From contig LKNH01000002.1 in NCBI GenBank assembly GCA_001564135.1, positions 1 through 37,379 of the forward strand: DNA of 37,379 nt. Direction: 5' to 3'. How positions within the stretch are numbered: position 1 is the stretch's first letter; each line of letters begins with the position of its first letter. The notes beneath the pieces were generated by a model, which worked only from the letters and a program-made list of their open reading frames with translations, searched no databases and was not told where the DNA came from. Shown here in pieces: positions 13,119 to 20,884 of this stretch. Source of the DNA: Halobacteriaceae archaeon Tc-Br11_E2g27 (GTDB lineage: Archaea; Halobacteriota; Halobacteria; Halobacteriales; Haloarculaceae). The translations under genes were made by a program, and so were the position numbers.

Positions 13119-15560
13119 GTGAATCAAACTAATACAACCCCAATTCGTGTCGAACTGACCGTGACCGGTGTGGTTCAAGCAGTTGGATTTCGACCGTTTG
13201 TCTACCGACGGGCAACAGCCCATGGGCTTGGTGGATCAGTCAAGAACACAGGCGATGCCGGGGTTGAAATCGTTTTGAAGGGTGACTCAACGGCTGTTGA
13301 TGCGTTTCTTGAGGAGCTCCAAGAGAGCCCTCCACCCCTGTCCGTTGTGGAATCGGTAGATATTATTCGGCGTGAGCCACTTTCGGAGACGACAAATCAA
13401 CAACAGGACAAATCGCGTCAGTTTACGATAGCCCAGTCCACTACAGATGAGAGTGGCTCTGGAACGATTCCACCTGACACTGGAATCTGTCAGGCGTGTC
13501 TTGAGGACGTTCGCGATACTGATTCGCGATATCACAACTACTGGGCAACTTCCTGTGTTGATTGTGGACCGAGATATACCGTGATTGAATCACTACCATA
13601 TGACCGCCCGCAGACGACAATGGAGCCGTTCTCCTTGTGTGATGACTGCCAAGAGGAATATACTGACCCCCAAGATAGACGATATCACGCCCAAACGATT
13701 GCCTGCCCTGCGTGTGGACCGGAGCTGTCGCTTTTAAACCGTGACCGGGAGACACGTGCGAAGGGGCATGATGCAATTACTGAGGCGACTCACCGGCTTC
13801 GAAATGGCGATATCGTTGCAATTCGGGGCATCGGCGGAACACACTTAGCTTGTTTAGCAACCAACCAAGCAGCGGTCCAAACGCTACGGAATCGCACAAC
13901 CCGACCTGGAAAACCGTTTGCCCTCATGGCCGAATCGACTGAGGTAATCGAGCAATTCGCCCGAGTCACTGAGAAAGAGCAGGCATTGCTCACTGACGTT
14001 CGGCGACCAATTGTCGCACTAGAAAGACTGACTGACCCTAAAAACGAATTCGAATGGCTAGATGCAGTGGCGCCCGGCCTCCACACTGTTGGAGTGATGC
14101 TCCCCTATGCAGGATTACACCATTTGCTGTTTGATGATATATCGAGCCCACTCGTAATGACGAGTGCAAATCACCCGGGAAAACCAATGGCAACCACCGT
14201 TGCTGACATTTATGACGATGTCGGCAACGTGATTGATGCTGCTCTGGCACATGATAGACGTATCGCCGCCCGATGTGATGACAGTGTTGTGCGCGTCGTC
14301 GATGGAACACGCCGGTTTCTCCGACGGTCTCGAGGCTGGGTGCCAAAACCATTGCCACGTCATGTTGACGGGCCGCCACTCCTCGCATTCGGCGCGGAGT
14401 TTGACAACACGATTGCCATTGCTCGTGATGACGAAGTAGTACTCTCACAGCACCTCGGTGATATCGATGGGCCTGAAACAGAGGCGTTTCTTAGGGCAAC
14501 TCAGACACATCTCACCGAACTCTTAGGTGTTTCACCTGCGGTCGTCGCCTGTGACCGCCACCCACAGTTTGTCACTTCAGCGCTAGCCGAATCGTACGCA
14601 GACCGTCTCATAGACGAGACAGGAGCCAGTAAGCAGACAGAACCAGTTCGGGTTCAACATCACCACGCCCATGCAGCAGGGTTGCTTGGTGAACATAACA
14701 AGGAGCGTGCAATCGTTATAACGATCGATGGGACAGGATATGGTCCAGATGGAACAATCTGGGGAGGCGAAATACTGGACGCCACAAGAGAGAGTTTCGA
14801 ACGAGTTGGCGGACTCAGTGAATTTACTCTCCCGGGCGGAGAGGCAGCTGTCCGAGAACCAACGCGCATCCTTGCAAGTTTGTTAGATAACCGCTCTGAA
14901 ATTCTTCGTTTGCTTTCGACCCAGACTGCCCTTTCAACCGACGAAGCCGACACCGTGTACGAGAGTGCGAAAGCAGGTGTAAATGCCCCGGTGACGACCA
15001 GTGCGGGGAGATATCTCGATGCTGTGAGCGCCTTACTTGGCATTTGCACAGAGCGAACGTATCAAGGAGAACCAGCACTCCGGCTTGAGTCACGGGCAAG
15101 TAAAGCGGAATCGGTCCCTTTCAGTCACGGGTTCAGCCCTGACTGCGATGATGTTCGTAAGATGGTAACTGCGGGAACAAGCGAACTAACTGTCCCATAC
15201 ACCGAGCGTGAAGGGAAACCAGTTATCGATACACCTCGACTGGTGAACAAACTAAACGAACTCCGTGACGCTCATTCAACCGAAACGCTCGCTGCAACCG
15301 CACAGATGGCACTTGCCGAAGGGTTAGCTATTCTTGCAATCGAAATGGCGACTAGAAGAAATGTTTCAGAGATTGGCATCAGTGGCGGTGTGACATACAA
15401 TGACGCCATTTCACAGCGAATTCGAGAACTAGTCGAAGCGACCGACTGCCGATTCCTTGCACCAACGCTGGTTCCTCCCGGTGATGCAGGGATATCGTAT
15501 GGACAAGCGATTGTTGCGAGTGAGCTGTCGACACACAAGGCTAGCCACTCGGGCTCCTGA
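13119..15560 (+). CDS. hypF: Carbamoyltransferase HypF
   Basis: A protein of 813 residues from the GTG at 13119, chosen because AAAGGAGG at 13106-13113 precedes it; a GTG at 13098 would add 7 residues. Domains in order are acylphosphatase-like (GVVQAVGFRPFVYR, about 17-30), two zinc-finger repeats (CQACLEDVRD from residue 124, CVDCGPRYT, CDDCQEEY, CPACGPEL to about 205), a YrdC-like nucleotide-binding domain (IRGIGGTHLACLATN) and a Kae1-like carbamoyltransferase domain with the metal-binding HHHAHAAG near residue 514-519 and GISGGV near the end. HypF uses carbamoyl phosphate and ATP to carbamoylate the HypE C-terminal Cys, supplying the CN ligands. It completes the Hyp set. It converges on the minus-strand gene 15591-16370. 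Confidence 0.95.
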   Translation: MNQTNTTPIRVELTVTGVVQAVGFRPFVYRRATAHGLGGSVKNTGDAGVEIVLKGDSTAVDAFLEELQESPPPLSVVESVDIIRREPLSETTNQQQDKSRQFTIAQSTTDESGSGTIPPDTGICQACLEDVRDTDSRYHNYWATSCVDCGPRYTVIESLPYDRPQTTMEPFSLCDDCQEEYTDPQDRRYHAQTIACPACGPELSLLNRDRETRAKGHDAITEATHRLRNGDIVAIRGIGGTHLACLATNQAAVQTLRNRTTRPGKPFALMAESTEVIEQFARVTEKEQALLTDVRRPIVALERLTDPKNEFEWLDAVAPGLHTVGVMLPYAGLHHLLFDDISSPLVMTSANHPGKPMATTVADIYDDVGNVIDAALAHDRRIAARCDDSVVRVVDGTRRFLRRSRGWVPKPLPRHVDGPPLLAFGAEFDNTIAIARDDEVVLSQHLGDIDGPETEAFLRATQTHLTELLGVSPAVVACDRHPQFVTSALAESYADRLIDETGASKQTEPVRVQHHHAHAAGLLGEHNKERAIVITIDGTGYGPDGTIWGGEILDATRESFERVGGLSEFTLPGGEAAVREPTRILASLLDNRSEILRLLSTQTALSTDEADTVYESAKAGVNAPVTTSAGRYLDAVSALLGICTERTYQGEPALRLESRASKAESVPFSHGFSPDCDDVRKMVTAGTSELTVPYTEREGKPVIDTPRLVNKLNELRDAHSTETLAATAQMALAEGLAILAIEMATRRNVSEIGISGGVTYNDAISQRIRELVEATDCRFLAPTLVPPGDAGISYGQAIVASELSTHKASHSGS

Positions 15561-15590
15561 TCATAATTTCACAGTCAAGGTTCGATGTCA

Positions 15591-16370
15591 CTATGGTTCT
15601 AACAAGGCCTGTAAGTCTGGGTGGCTCTTTACAGACGTGCTCACCGTTTTGTCTCGCTGGAGTCTGTCTCGGATTTCTTGCCATCCAGCGTGACGACGGT
15701 GAATTACGACTGGAACGTGATCGAGATCAAGAATTTTTGCAATCGCCAGCCGATGTTGACCATACGTTCGCCAGTAGAACGTCCCGTCGCGACCAATGTC
15801 GACGTTGATTTCTCCATAAACGTGGGCTAACCGGGGTGTTTTCTCCTCGGCGAGTTCGACTTGGGTACGGTAGCCATGGGTTCGAATCGACTCGTAGAGC
15901 CGATCTATCTCTTGGCACCGAGCCTCGAAGCCCGCGATAGAATAATATCCCCAAGCATTTCCAAAGCGCCTGAGCTGGTCAGTGAACGCGTCAAACAGCG
16001 CAGTTTGTGCCCAAGGTTTGCCCTCTTCATAACGTTCGCATAAGCCCTGGTAGACTGGTCGCTGTCCAAACGGCTCCCATCGTTGGTCCCAGTCACCCCC
16101 AACCACCCGACCCCATTGTGGATGCTTTGGAATCCACTCTAAGACGCTTCTGTTGATTGAATCCGGGTCAACCCAAACGATAGCAAAGGGATCGGAATCG
16201 GTGTAGCGGTGAGAGAAGAGCCGGCGCCGCATGCGATGATAACGCCGACATAGTTCAAGAGGCGTCTTTGCGCCGATTGGTGCAATCAACCAGCGACGAG
16301 TCCCCACGATAAGCTTTCCGCGGAGAGACAACAGGAATGACCGAAAATCCGCTTGAGTGTCAAGATTCAC
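15591..16370 (-). CDS. Haloarchaeal hypothetical protein with ParB-like C-terminal motif
   Basis: About 259 residues from a GTG at 16370, which overlaps the end of the upstream membrane-protein gene by 11 bp. The N-terminal part is basic (LRGKLIVGTRRWLIAP, RRYHRMRRRLFSHRY). The C-terminal region DIGRDGTFYWRTYGQHRLAIAKILDLDHVPVVIHRRH resembles the ParB/sulfiredoxin-type nucleotide-binding fold (G-Q-H-R-L-A-I-A pattern), followed by WQEIRDRLQ. The middle has many Trp and Gly residues (WGRVVGGDWDQRW). Proteins of this kind sit in haloarchaeal surface-polysaccharide or accessory regions, but I cannot name a reaction. It faces hypF tail-to-tail with a 30-bp gap. Confidence 0.65.
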   Translation of the reverse strand: MNLDTQADFRSFLLSLRGKLIVGTRRWLIAPIGAKTPLELCRRYHRMRRRLFSHRYTDSDPFAIVWVDPDSINRSVLEWIPKHPQWGRVVGGDWDQRWEPFGQRPVYQGLCERYEEGKPWAQTALFDAFTDQLRRFGNAWGYYSIAGFEARCQEIDRLYESIRTHGYRTQVELAEEKTPRLAHVYGEINVDIGRDGTFYWRTYGQHRLAIAKILDLDHVPVVIHRRHAGWQEIRDRLQRDKTVSTSVKSHPDLQALLEP

Positions 16371-16758
16371 GGCGATAAAGCACGGCGAGAATGACTACAA
16401 GGGCTACTTGTGCAGTCTTGTCGATGGCTTCTAACATGAGATCTGTACTACCGGGGTCGACCAGCAGCCAGAAGATGATTTGACTCCCTGTGTAGGGGAT
16501 ACCGATTAAATAGAGTAGTGGCCGCTGGACATTTGCAAGGAAGAGGAGCACCGCACAAACAAAACCCCCCGTCGATAGCAGAAAAAGAATACCCATCCAG
16601 TGGGGGAGCATCTCGAGACCCAGTATCAAGTGTACCGTTGCAGTAACGAGTGCCATTGCAATCGCGAACCAGTGCAACGGCGTTACCGACGACGTATCAA
16701 ACTGAGTCCCCGACACGGTTACTATTGTATATGTTAACGCGAATAAAATCGTTTGCAT
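16360..16758 (-). CDS. Small four-helix membrane protein
   Basis: A 132-residue integral membrane protein with hydrophobic stretches at about residues 2-18, 28-48, 54-74 and 80-98, and a final one near 112-127 (AQVALVVILAVLY). It resembles the haloarchaeal DUF7475-type small membrane proteins (TPLHWFAIAMALVTATVHLILGLE). No catalytic motif. Its last codons overlap the start of the ParB-like gene, suggesting co-transcription. Function unknown. Confidence 0.65.
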   Translation of the reverse strand: MQTILFALTYTIVTVSGTQFDTSSVTPLHWFAIAMALVTATVHLILGLEMLPHWMGILFLLSTGGFVCAVLLFLANVQRPLLYLIGIPYTGSQIIFWLLVDPGSTDLMLEAIDKTAQVALVVILAVLYRRES

Positions 16759-16806
16759 ACGAGCAAGACGGACGGTCTATAGTAGCCACTGACTGTGAGA
16801 ATTGTA

Positions 16807-17292
16807 TCAATCTGGCTTCTCAGCTTGCTGTTGAAATCCAGGCGGCAGACTGGCGTGTTCGATACCTGCCCAATCATCTATTCGAAATTCATAGAGACGT
16901 GTGCGTTCGGTTTCACTCGCCGTTTCGAAAAACTCTGGACGCCAACGCGGTTCCTGCTTACCCGTCAATTCTGCGCGCTTTTCAGCCGGAAGCTCCTCAA
17001 CTGTCCCAGTCAAGCTCACACTTTGCCAGTTGAACATCGTTTCAGCAGCGTACACGAGGAAACTTACTGTCTCGGCCTGTTCCAATAACTTTACTTTCCG
17101 ACTCTGGTCACTCACAATAAAATAGAAATATAGTCGTGCTCCACCATCGTAACCGTAAGACATTGGTAACAGGTACGGCTCATCTTCGGTCGGCAGTCCC
17201 AGAACGCCTAAACTATGACTCGAAAGAAACCGCTCCACTCTGTCGTCTTCCATTCGCTCCATGCCATATTCTTCGAGTTCTTCGACAGTCAT
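16807..17292 (-). CDS. Pyridoxamine 5'-phosphate oxidase-like FMN-binding protein
   Basis: A 161-residue split-barrel flavoprotein of the NimA/PPOX-like family. The N-terminal helix (DRVERFLSSHSLGVLGL) is followed by strands LLPMSYGYDGGARLYFYFIVSDQSRKVKLL, the typical FMN-phosphate region. VSFLVY...WQSVSLTGTVEEL follows the family pattern. In haloarchaea these are stand-alone flavin-binding proteins of unknown substrate. It is monocistronic or grouped loosely with the membrane protein gene. Confidence 0.8.
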   Translation of the reverse strand: MTVEELEEYGMERMEDDRVERFLSSHSLGVLGLPTEDEPYLLPMSYGYDGGARLYFYFIVSDQSRKVKLLEQAETVSFLVYAAETMFNWQSVSLTGTVEELPAEKRAELTGKQEPRWRPEFFETASETERTRLYEFRIDDWAGIEHASLPPGFQQQAEKPD

Positions 17293-17355
17293 TGTGTATG
17301 ATTATTTGTTATCGAGTGGTATAATCAGGCTGATGAGTCTCACTTACTGGTAACG

Positions 17356-18255
17356 CTACTCCGCCGGTAACTCGTCAATAAGCACAGCAGCTTCGCCTTC
17401 GACCACTTTCTGACCATCTTCGTCGAAAACATCGGTTGTCAACTCGTATTTGTTTTGGCCGAACGTCCCGACGATTTCACAGGCAGCGGTGACTTGTTCC
17501 CCAATTTCGACCGGGGAGAGAAAGGAAAGGTCCTGTGAGACATAGATTGTCAGTCCCGGCAATCGAGCAAGTGCAGCACTGATAAGACCGCTCACGAGAC
17601 TCCCATGGACGATACGCTTCCCGAATCTGGTTTCTTCGGCGTAGGCCTCCTCAAGATGTAGACGGTTCGTATCGCCGCTGACTTCGGCATATCTTTCGAC
17701 ATCGTGTTCGCTAAGTGTTTTGCTAAACTCAACTTTGTCACCAACTGTGGTATCGGTTTCCGAGAGTCGACTACATTCAAAGCTCCAATCATCTTTTTCA
17801 TAGGCTGTCTCCGGGCGTGCCTGATAATACGAGTTACTCACAGCATCAGATTCTTCCTGTACTTCGTAGCGATGGAAAACCTGTGGCACGTATCGAATGA
17901 TATCATCGGTACTGACGAGACCGACGAGTTCGTCATCGTCGAGGACCACGAGGCGTGCAATTTCGTGCCCCTGCATGGTTGCCACGGCTTGGCCAACCGG
18001 TGTCTCTGGGCTCGTCGTGATAGCAGGTGCAGACATTACTTCTCGAACGGGCTGTTGGCCAGGTTCATGTGTGGTCGCAAGCGCTTCAAGAAGGTCCATC
18101 CCAGTGACAATGCCAACTACGTCTTCATCCGTCACGACGAGCGAGCCAATGTCTTTTTCAAAACACTCCGCCGCCGCAACTGCAACCGTCTCATCCACAT
18201 CAATTGTTTCCACTGGACTGCTCATAACGTCGGAAACTCGAATTGGAAAGGGCAT
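17356..18255 (-). CDS. CBS-CBS-MaoC hotdog fusion protein
   Basis: A 299-residue fusion, starting at the ATG at 18255 because a TATA-like TTAAAT lies 27 bp upstream and the CBS domain begins at once. Two CBS domains (about 6-60, RVSDVMSSPVETIDVDETV; and 70-123, REVMSAPAITTSPETPV) form a nucleotide-sensing Bateman module. After a linker comes a MaoC-type hotdog domain (170-299) with Asp195-x4-His200 (SGDTNRLHL), the catalytic pair of R-specific enoyl-CoA hydratases. The combination suggests a hydratase, or acyl-binding domain, regulated by adenylate or SAM-like ligand. Substrate unknown. Confidence 0.85.
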   Translation of the reverse strand: MPFPIRVSDVMSSPVETIDVDETVAVAAAECFEKDIGSLVVTDEDVVGIVTGMDLLEALATTHEPGQQPVREVMSAPAITTSPETPVGQAVATMQGHEIARLVVLDDDELVGLVSTDDIIRYVPQVFHRYEVQEESDAVSNSYYQARPETAYEKDDWSFECSRLSETDTTVGDKVEFSKTLSEHDVERYAEVSGDTNRLHLEEAYAEETRFGKRIVHGSLVSGLISAALARLPGLTIYVSQDLSFLSPVEIGEQVTAACEIVGTFGQNKYELTTDVFDEDGQKVVEGEAAVLIDELPAE

Positions 18256-18279
18256 GTTCGGTGCTACGAACGAGTACCA

Positions 18280-18285
18280 ATTTAA
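18280..18285 (-). promoter_or_regulatory. TATA element of the CBS-MaoC gene
   Basis: On the minus strand TTAAAT is centred 27 bp upstream of the ATG at 18255, which fits a leaderless haloarchaeal transcript. This supports the start chosen over a longer frame reaching 18321. Confidence 0.5.
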
Positions 18286-18416
18286 TGTATGGGTGGGCCT
18301 CGTTGGATGAGAATACCCCAATTAGCCTGTTGCAGACATTGAGAGGTCTTTGACACCACCCTTTCAGAGAGATTGCCTTGGTTGGTGGTTAATCTATAGA
18401 GAAAGCAGGCAGAGTG

Positions 18417-18542
18417 CCTCGGGGTCGGACGGAAATCAAAGATCTCCGCGATCTTCAAAAGACCCTGCTCTTTTGGACCTCGCGGAGCAAAGCTCCGCTC
18501 AGTGACGAAACACTCCGTGTTTCGAACCACTTGACCCCGAGG
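18417..18542. repeat. Cluster of four hairpins enclosed by a 10-bp inverted repeat
   Basis: CCTCGGGGTC (18417-18426) pairs perfectly with GACCCCGAGG (18533-18542). Between them are four perfect stem-loops: AAGATC/GATCTT (18439-18455), CAAAAGA/TCTTTTG (18456-18475), GCGGAGC/GCTCCGC (18482-18498) and CGAAACAC/GTGTTTCG (18506-18524). It lies just after the stop of the minus-strand IS200-type TnpA remnant, so it is probably the right-end region of an IS200/IS605 element, whose ends carry recognition hairpins. It could also be a structured RNA. Confidence 0.7.
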
Positions 18543-18561
18543 GTGAATGCCGTAAGCTCCA

Positions 18562-18693
18562 CTAGACGTGTTCAGTGCGTTCGATATACTGCTCAATAGT
18601 CTGGCTTGATACCTCACCTGCCGTTTCGACGTAGTACGATTCTTCCCAGAAACCACCAGTTACAGTATCTGTTTCAAAGAGTCGAAGAATTCA
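18562..18693 (-). pseudogene. C-terminal fragment of IS200/IS605-type transposase TnpA
   Basis: On the minus strand the frame ending at the TAG 18562-18564 reads GFWEESYYVETAGEVSSQ then IEQYIERTEHV, the characteristic C-terminus of HUH-superfamily Y1 transposase TnpA. It is open only back to about 18693, where a stop occurs, and the N-terminal catalytic HUH and Tyr regions are missing. It is a relic. With the hairpin cluster downstream it marks an old IS200/IS605 insertion on the right side of the hydrogenase region. Confidence 0.8.
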
Positions 18694-18748
18694 ATCAAGA
18701 AGCCCCACGACTCGGTGTGAACTCCGGTAAGGAGGGAACTAAAGTAGG

Positions 18749-19486
18749 CTACTCTATCGATTCGTATGTGACTTCACCATCGTCAACGATTGCAAGCAAC
18801 GCGTTTCGAGCGAGTGTCGGGTTATGGCGGAGGTGATGTTCTGGAATCAGCGGCAGCGGGGCCGGTCTATATCCGTCAGCACGCATCTCAGTGACCGTTC
18901 CAAACTGGGCAACGAGACGTTCATCTCGAAATACCTGAAATTGTTTGTCAGAACGCTTGTACCGCACTGGGAACGCTGACGGCGTCGGACCGGGACAACT
19001 CAGCGACGCTATCGAATCGACCACTGCAATAATATCATCGTCAACGGTGAGCTGAATTGCTGGTGAGTCTGTTTCCGTACCTGGGTCAACCTCTGACCAT
19101 TGGAGGCTCCCTCGGCTATCTATACATGCGAAGCTCCCGTCAGTTAATCTAATACGATCTTCAACCGCGTAGAACTGACGGCGTCCATCAATTATATCTT
19201 CAACCGCAATTGGAGATGACAGTATCTCTATTACGTCTGAGCGAGTGTGTCGGTCTGTAACGATCACTGGCAACTTCCCTTGACGTGTCGCATTCTCAAC
19301 GGCGCTGACGACCGACAACGGTCGTCCGTCAAAAAGCGGAACAAAGGCGACCTGTTCGTCCAGTGTACTGATTTCAGCAGGAGGAGCAGGAACGGAAAGT
19401 CCCCAGTCGTGTGTCTTGACCTCAACCCCTCTGCTGATGAGATTATCATGTACAGAAGCCATTTGCCCCGACACTTGCCCTGTCAT
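18749..19486 (-). CDS. Hypothetical protein, 245 residues
   Basis: An acidic soluble protein without signal or membrane segment. The N-terminal third (VAFVPLFDGRPLSVVSAVENATRQGKLPVIVTDRHTRSDVIEIL, about 47-90) looks like an alternating alpha/beta domain; the rest is strand-rich (FYAVEDRIRLTDGSFACID; AIQLTVDDDIIAVVD) and ends with ARNALLAIVDDGEVTYE. I do not recognise a named family; similar-looking proteins in haloarchaea are annotated as hypothetical. It is downstream of the IS200 relic and upstream-divergent from 19659-19958. Confidence 0.6.
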   Translation of the reverse strand: MTGQVSGQMASVHDNLISRGVEVKTHDWGLSVPAPPAEISTLDEQVAFVPLFDGRPLSVVSAVENATRQGKLPVIVTDRHTRSDVIEILSSPIAVEDIIDGRRQFYAVEDRIRLTDGSFACIDSRGSLQWSEVDPGTETDSPAIQLTVDDDIIAVVDSIASLSCPGPTPSAFPVRYKRSDKQFQVFRDERLVAQFGTVTEMRADGYRPAPLPLIPEHHLRHNPTLARNALLAIVDDGEVTYESIE

Positions 19487-19658
19487 TGATTATTTTCAGT
19501 GAGGAGCGAATATAAACAAGTGGTCAAGCTGTTGTGGGAAGCCAGGTTGAGAGCATCTGGTCTGCTCGTGTGTAGGTGCAGTGATTGAATAGCACGCGTC
19601 GCTACTTTCTCCGAACAGTATATTCAGGACCAAGCTATTTTTATGATTCAAATCCTGA

Positions 19659-19958
19659 ATGAGACCAGTGACAACGGAGTCTGACATTCCTGCCGACGTG
19701 CACACAGTGGTTGAACAATTGCTAGCAAGTTCCCATCAGGCGTTTGCAGAGGGGGATGTGTCAACTGGCCTGTCAGCAGTGAACACCATCTCAACAGTTG
19801 CCACGAACAAACTTTCAGAGGGCGAACTTCGTGAGTATCTCCTCCACGGTTGTGAACGCGTTATGATGGTCACGGAAACAGAATATGAAGGAAAAACCAT
19901 TGCGATGGAGTATGTCGCCGCGATGACCCGGCAATTCGAAACGATGACTACTCAGTAA
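19659..19958 (+). CDS. Small haloarchaeal hypothetical protein
   Basis: A 99-residue helical protein (VEQLLASSHQAFAEGDVSTGLSAVNTISTVATNKL; MEYVAAMTRQFETM). The start at 19659 has the AT-rich CTATTTTTATG just upstream, so a short leader is likely. There is no domain I can name. The helical repeat-like character (a pair of amphipathic helices around residues 14-50) suggests an adaptor or regulator. It is convergent with the SDR gene, with a 5-bp gap. Confidence 0.6.
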   Translation: MRPVTTESDIPADVHTVVEQLLASSHQAFAEGDVSTGLSAVNTISTVATNKLSEGELREYLLHGCERVMMVTETEYEGKTIAMEYVAAMTRQFETMTTQ

Positions 19959-19963
19959 GTTTG

Positions 19964-20836
19964 TCAAGGCCAGTCGGAATCAACACCAACTAATTCAGCA
20001 CTGATTTCCCACAGACTCTCTGCGTGTTCCCGCTTGCTCGCCTCTGCTGAAGGAGTCTCGATACCGTTTCCAGTGAGGTACACGCCGCTTTGCTCAGCAA
20101 ATGTCGAATCTGTTGCTAATCGAAGGAGTCGCCGTGCTCCCTCTTGTTGTGTCGTTCCGACACCAGGAATGATCGCTGCACCTCGAATCAGGAAACGTGT
20201 CCAGAAAGGCGCATCCCGGAATAGATTCGTCGATGGAACAAACCCTGGGTGAAAACAGTTCGCAGTCACCTCAGTATCAGACAGGCGACTAGCCAGTTCC
20301 CTTGTGAACGCGATGTTCGCCAACTTTGAGTGCGAGTAGGCTTGAAGCCCATCATAATCGTTTGTGAACTGTAGATCATCAAAGTCGAACGTCGCTCTCC
20401 GGTGGATATCTGAAGCAGTGACGACTATTCTCGCCGGCGATGACTCTCTAAGACGATCCAACAGTTCGTGTGTCAGGAGATATGGTGCTAGGTGATTGAC
20501 GGCAAACGTCAGTTCGAGACCATCCTCAGTTTCTGTTCGGCTATTTGCTGACAGTCCAGCATTATGAACGAGAACGTCTATCCGACTGTAATCGTCACAG
20601 AGGTCCGCTGCAAGCGTCCGAACGGTTGCCTGAGAACTCAGGTCCGCCTGGTAAAAATCAATGTCACCAGCAAGGCTTGTGGCCTCCTCTTGAAGAGACC
20701 GACCCCTGTGCTCATTTCGACCGATAACTGCGACGGTTATTCCTTCTGAGGCGAGTTCAACTGCTGCGATGCGACCGATTCCGCTTGTCCCACCAGTAAG
20801 GACGACGACTTTGTTGGTATCAATAGAGTCGCTCAC
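19964..20836 (-). CDS. Short-chain dehydrogenase/reductase, retinol-dehydrogenase-like
   Basis: A 290-residue classical SDR from a GTG at 20836; no in-frame ATG lies upstream. The NAD(P)-binding TGGTSGIG is at 14-21, NAG in VLVHNAGLSA near 92-94, Ser142 (VTASDIH), and the catalytic Tyr167-x3-Lys171 (YSHSK). The YSHSKLAN context and the C-terminal pattern are those of the retinol dehydrogenase/WW-oxidoreductase-like subgroup, which usually prefers NADP. Substrate unknown. It stands alone between convergent and tandem genes. Confidence 0.85.
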   Translation of the reverse strand: MSDSIDTNKVVVLTGGTSGIGRIAAVELASEGITVAVIGRNEHRGRSLQEEATSLAGDIDFYQADLSSQATVRTLAADLCDDYSRIDVLVHNAGLSANSRTETEDGLELTFAVNHLAPYLLTHELLDRLRESSPARIVVTASDIHRRATFDFDDLQFTNDYDGLQAYSHSKLANIAFTRELASRLSDTEVTANCFHPGFVPSTNLFRDAPFWTRFLIRGAAIIPGVGTTQQEGARRLLRLATDSTFAEQSGVYLTGNGIETPSAEASKREHAESLWEISAELVGVDSDWP

Positions 20837-20884
20837 GTATTGGTCATGTATTCTCCGGCCACAACCGAATTGATTTCGGTAAAA

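Noticed and set aside
18282-18656. Minus-strand frame of 124 codons covering the IS200 relic
   Set aside because: It uses a different frame from the TnpA C-terminus and runs through the hairpin cluster with no protein features, so it is not a gene.
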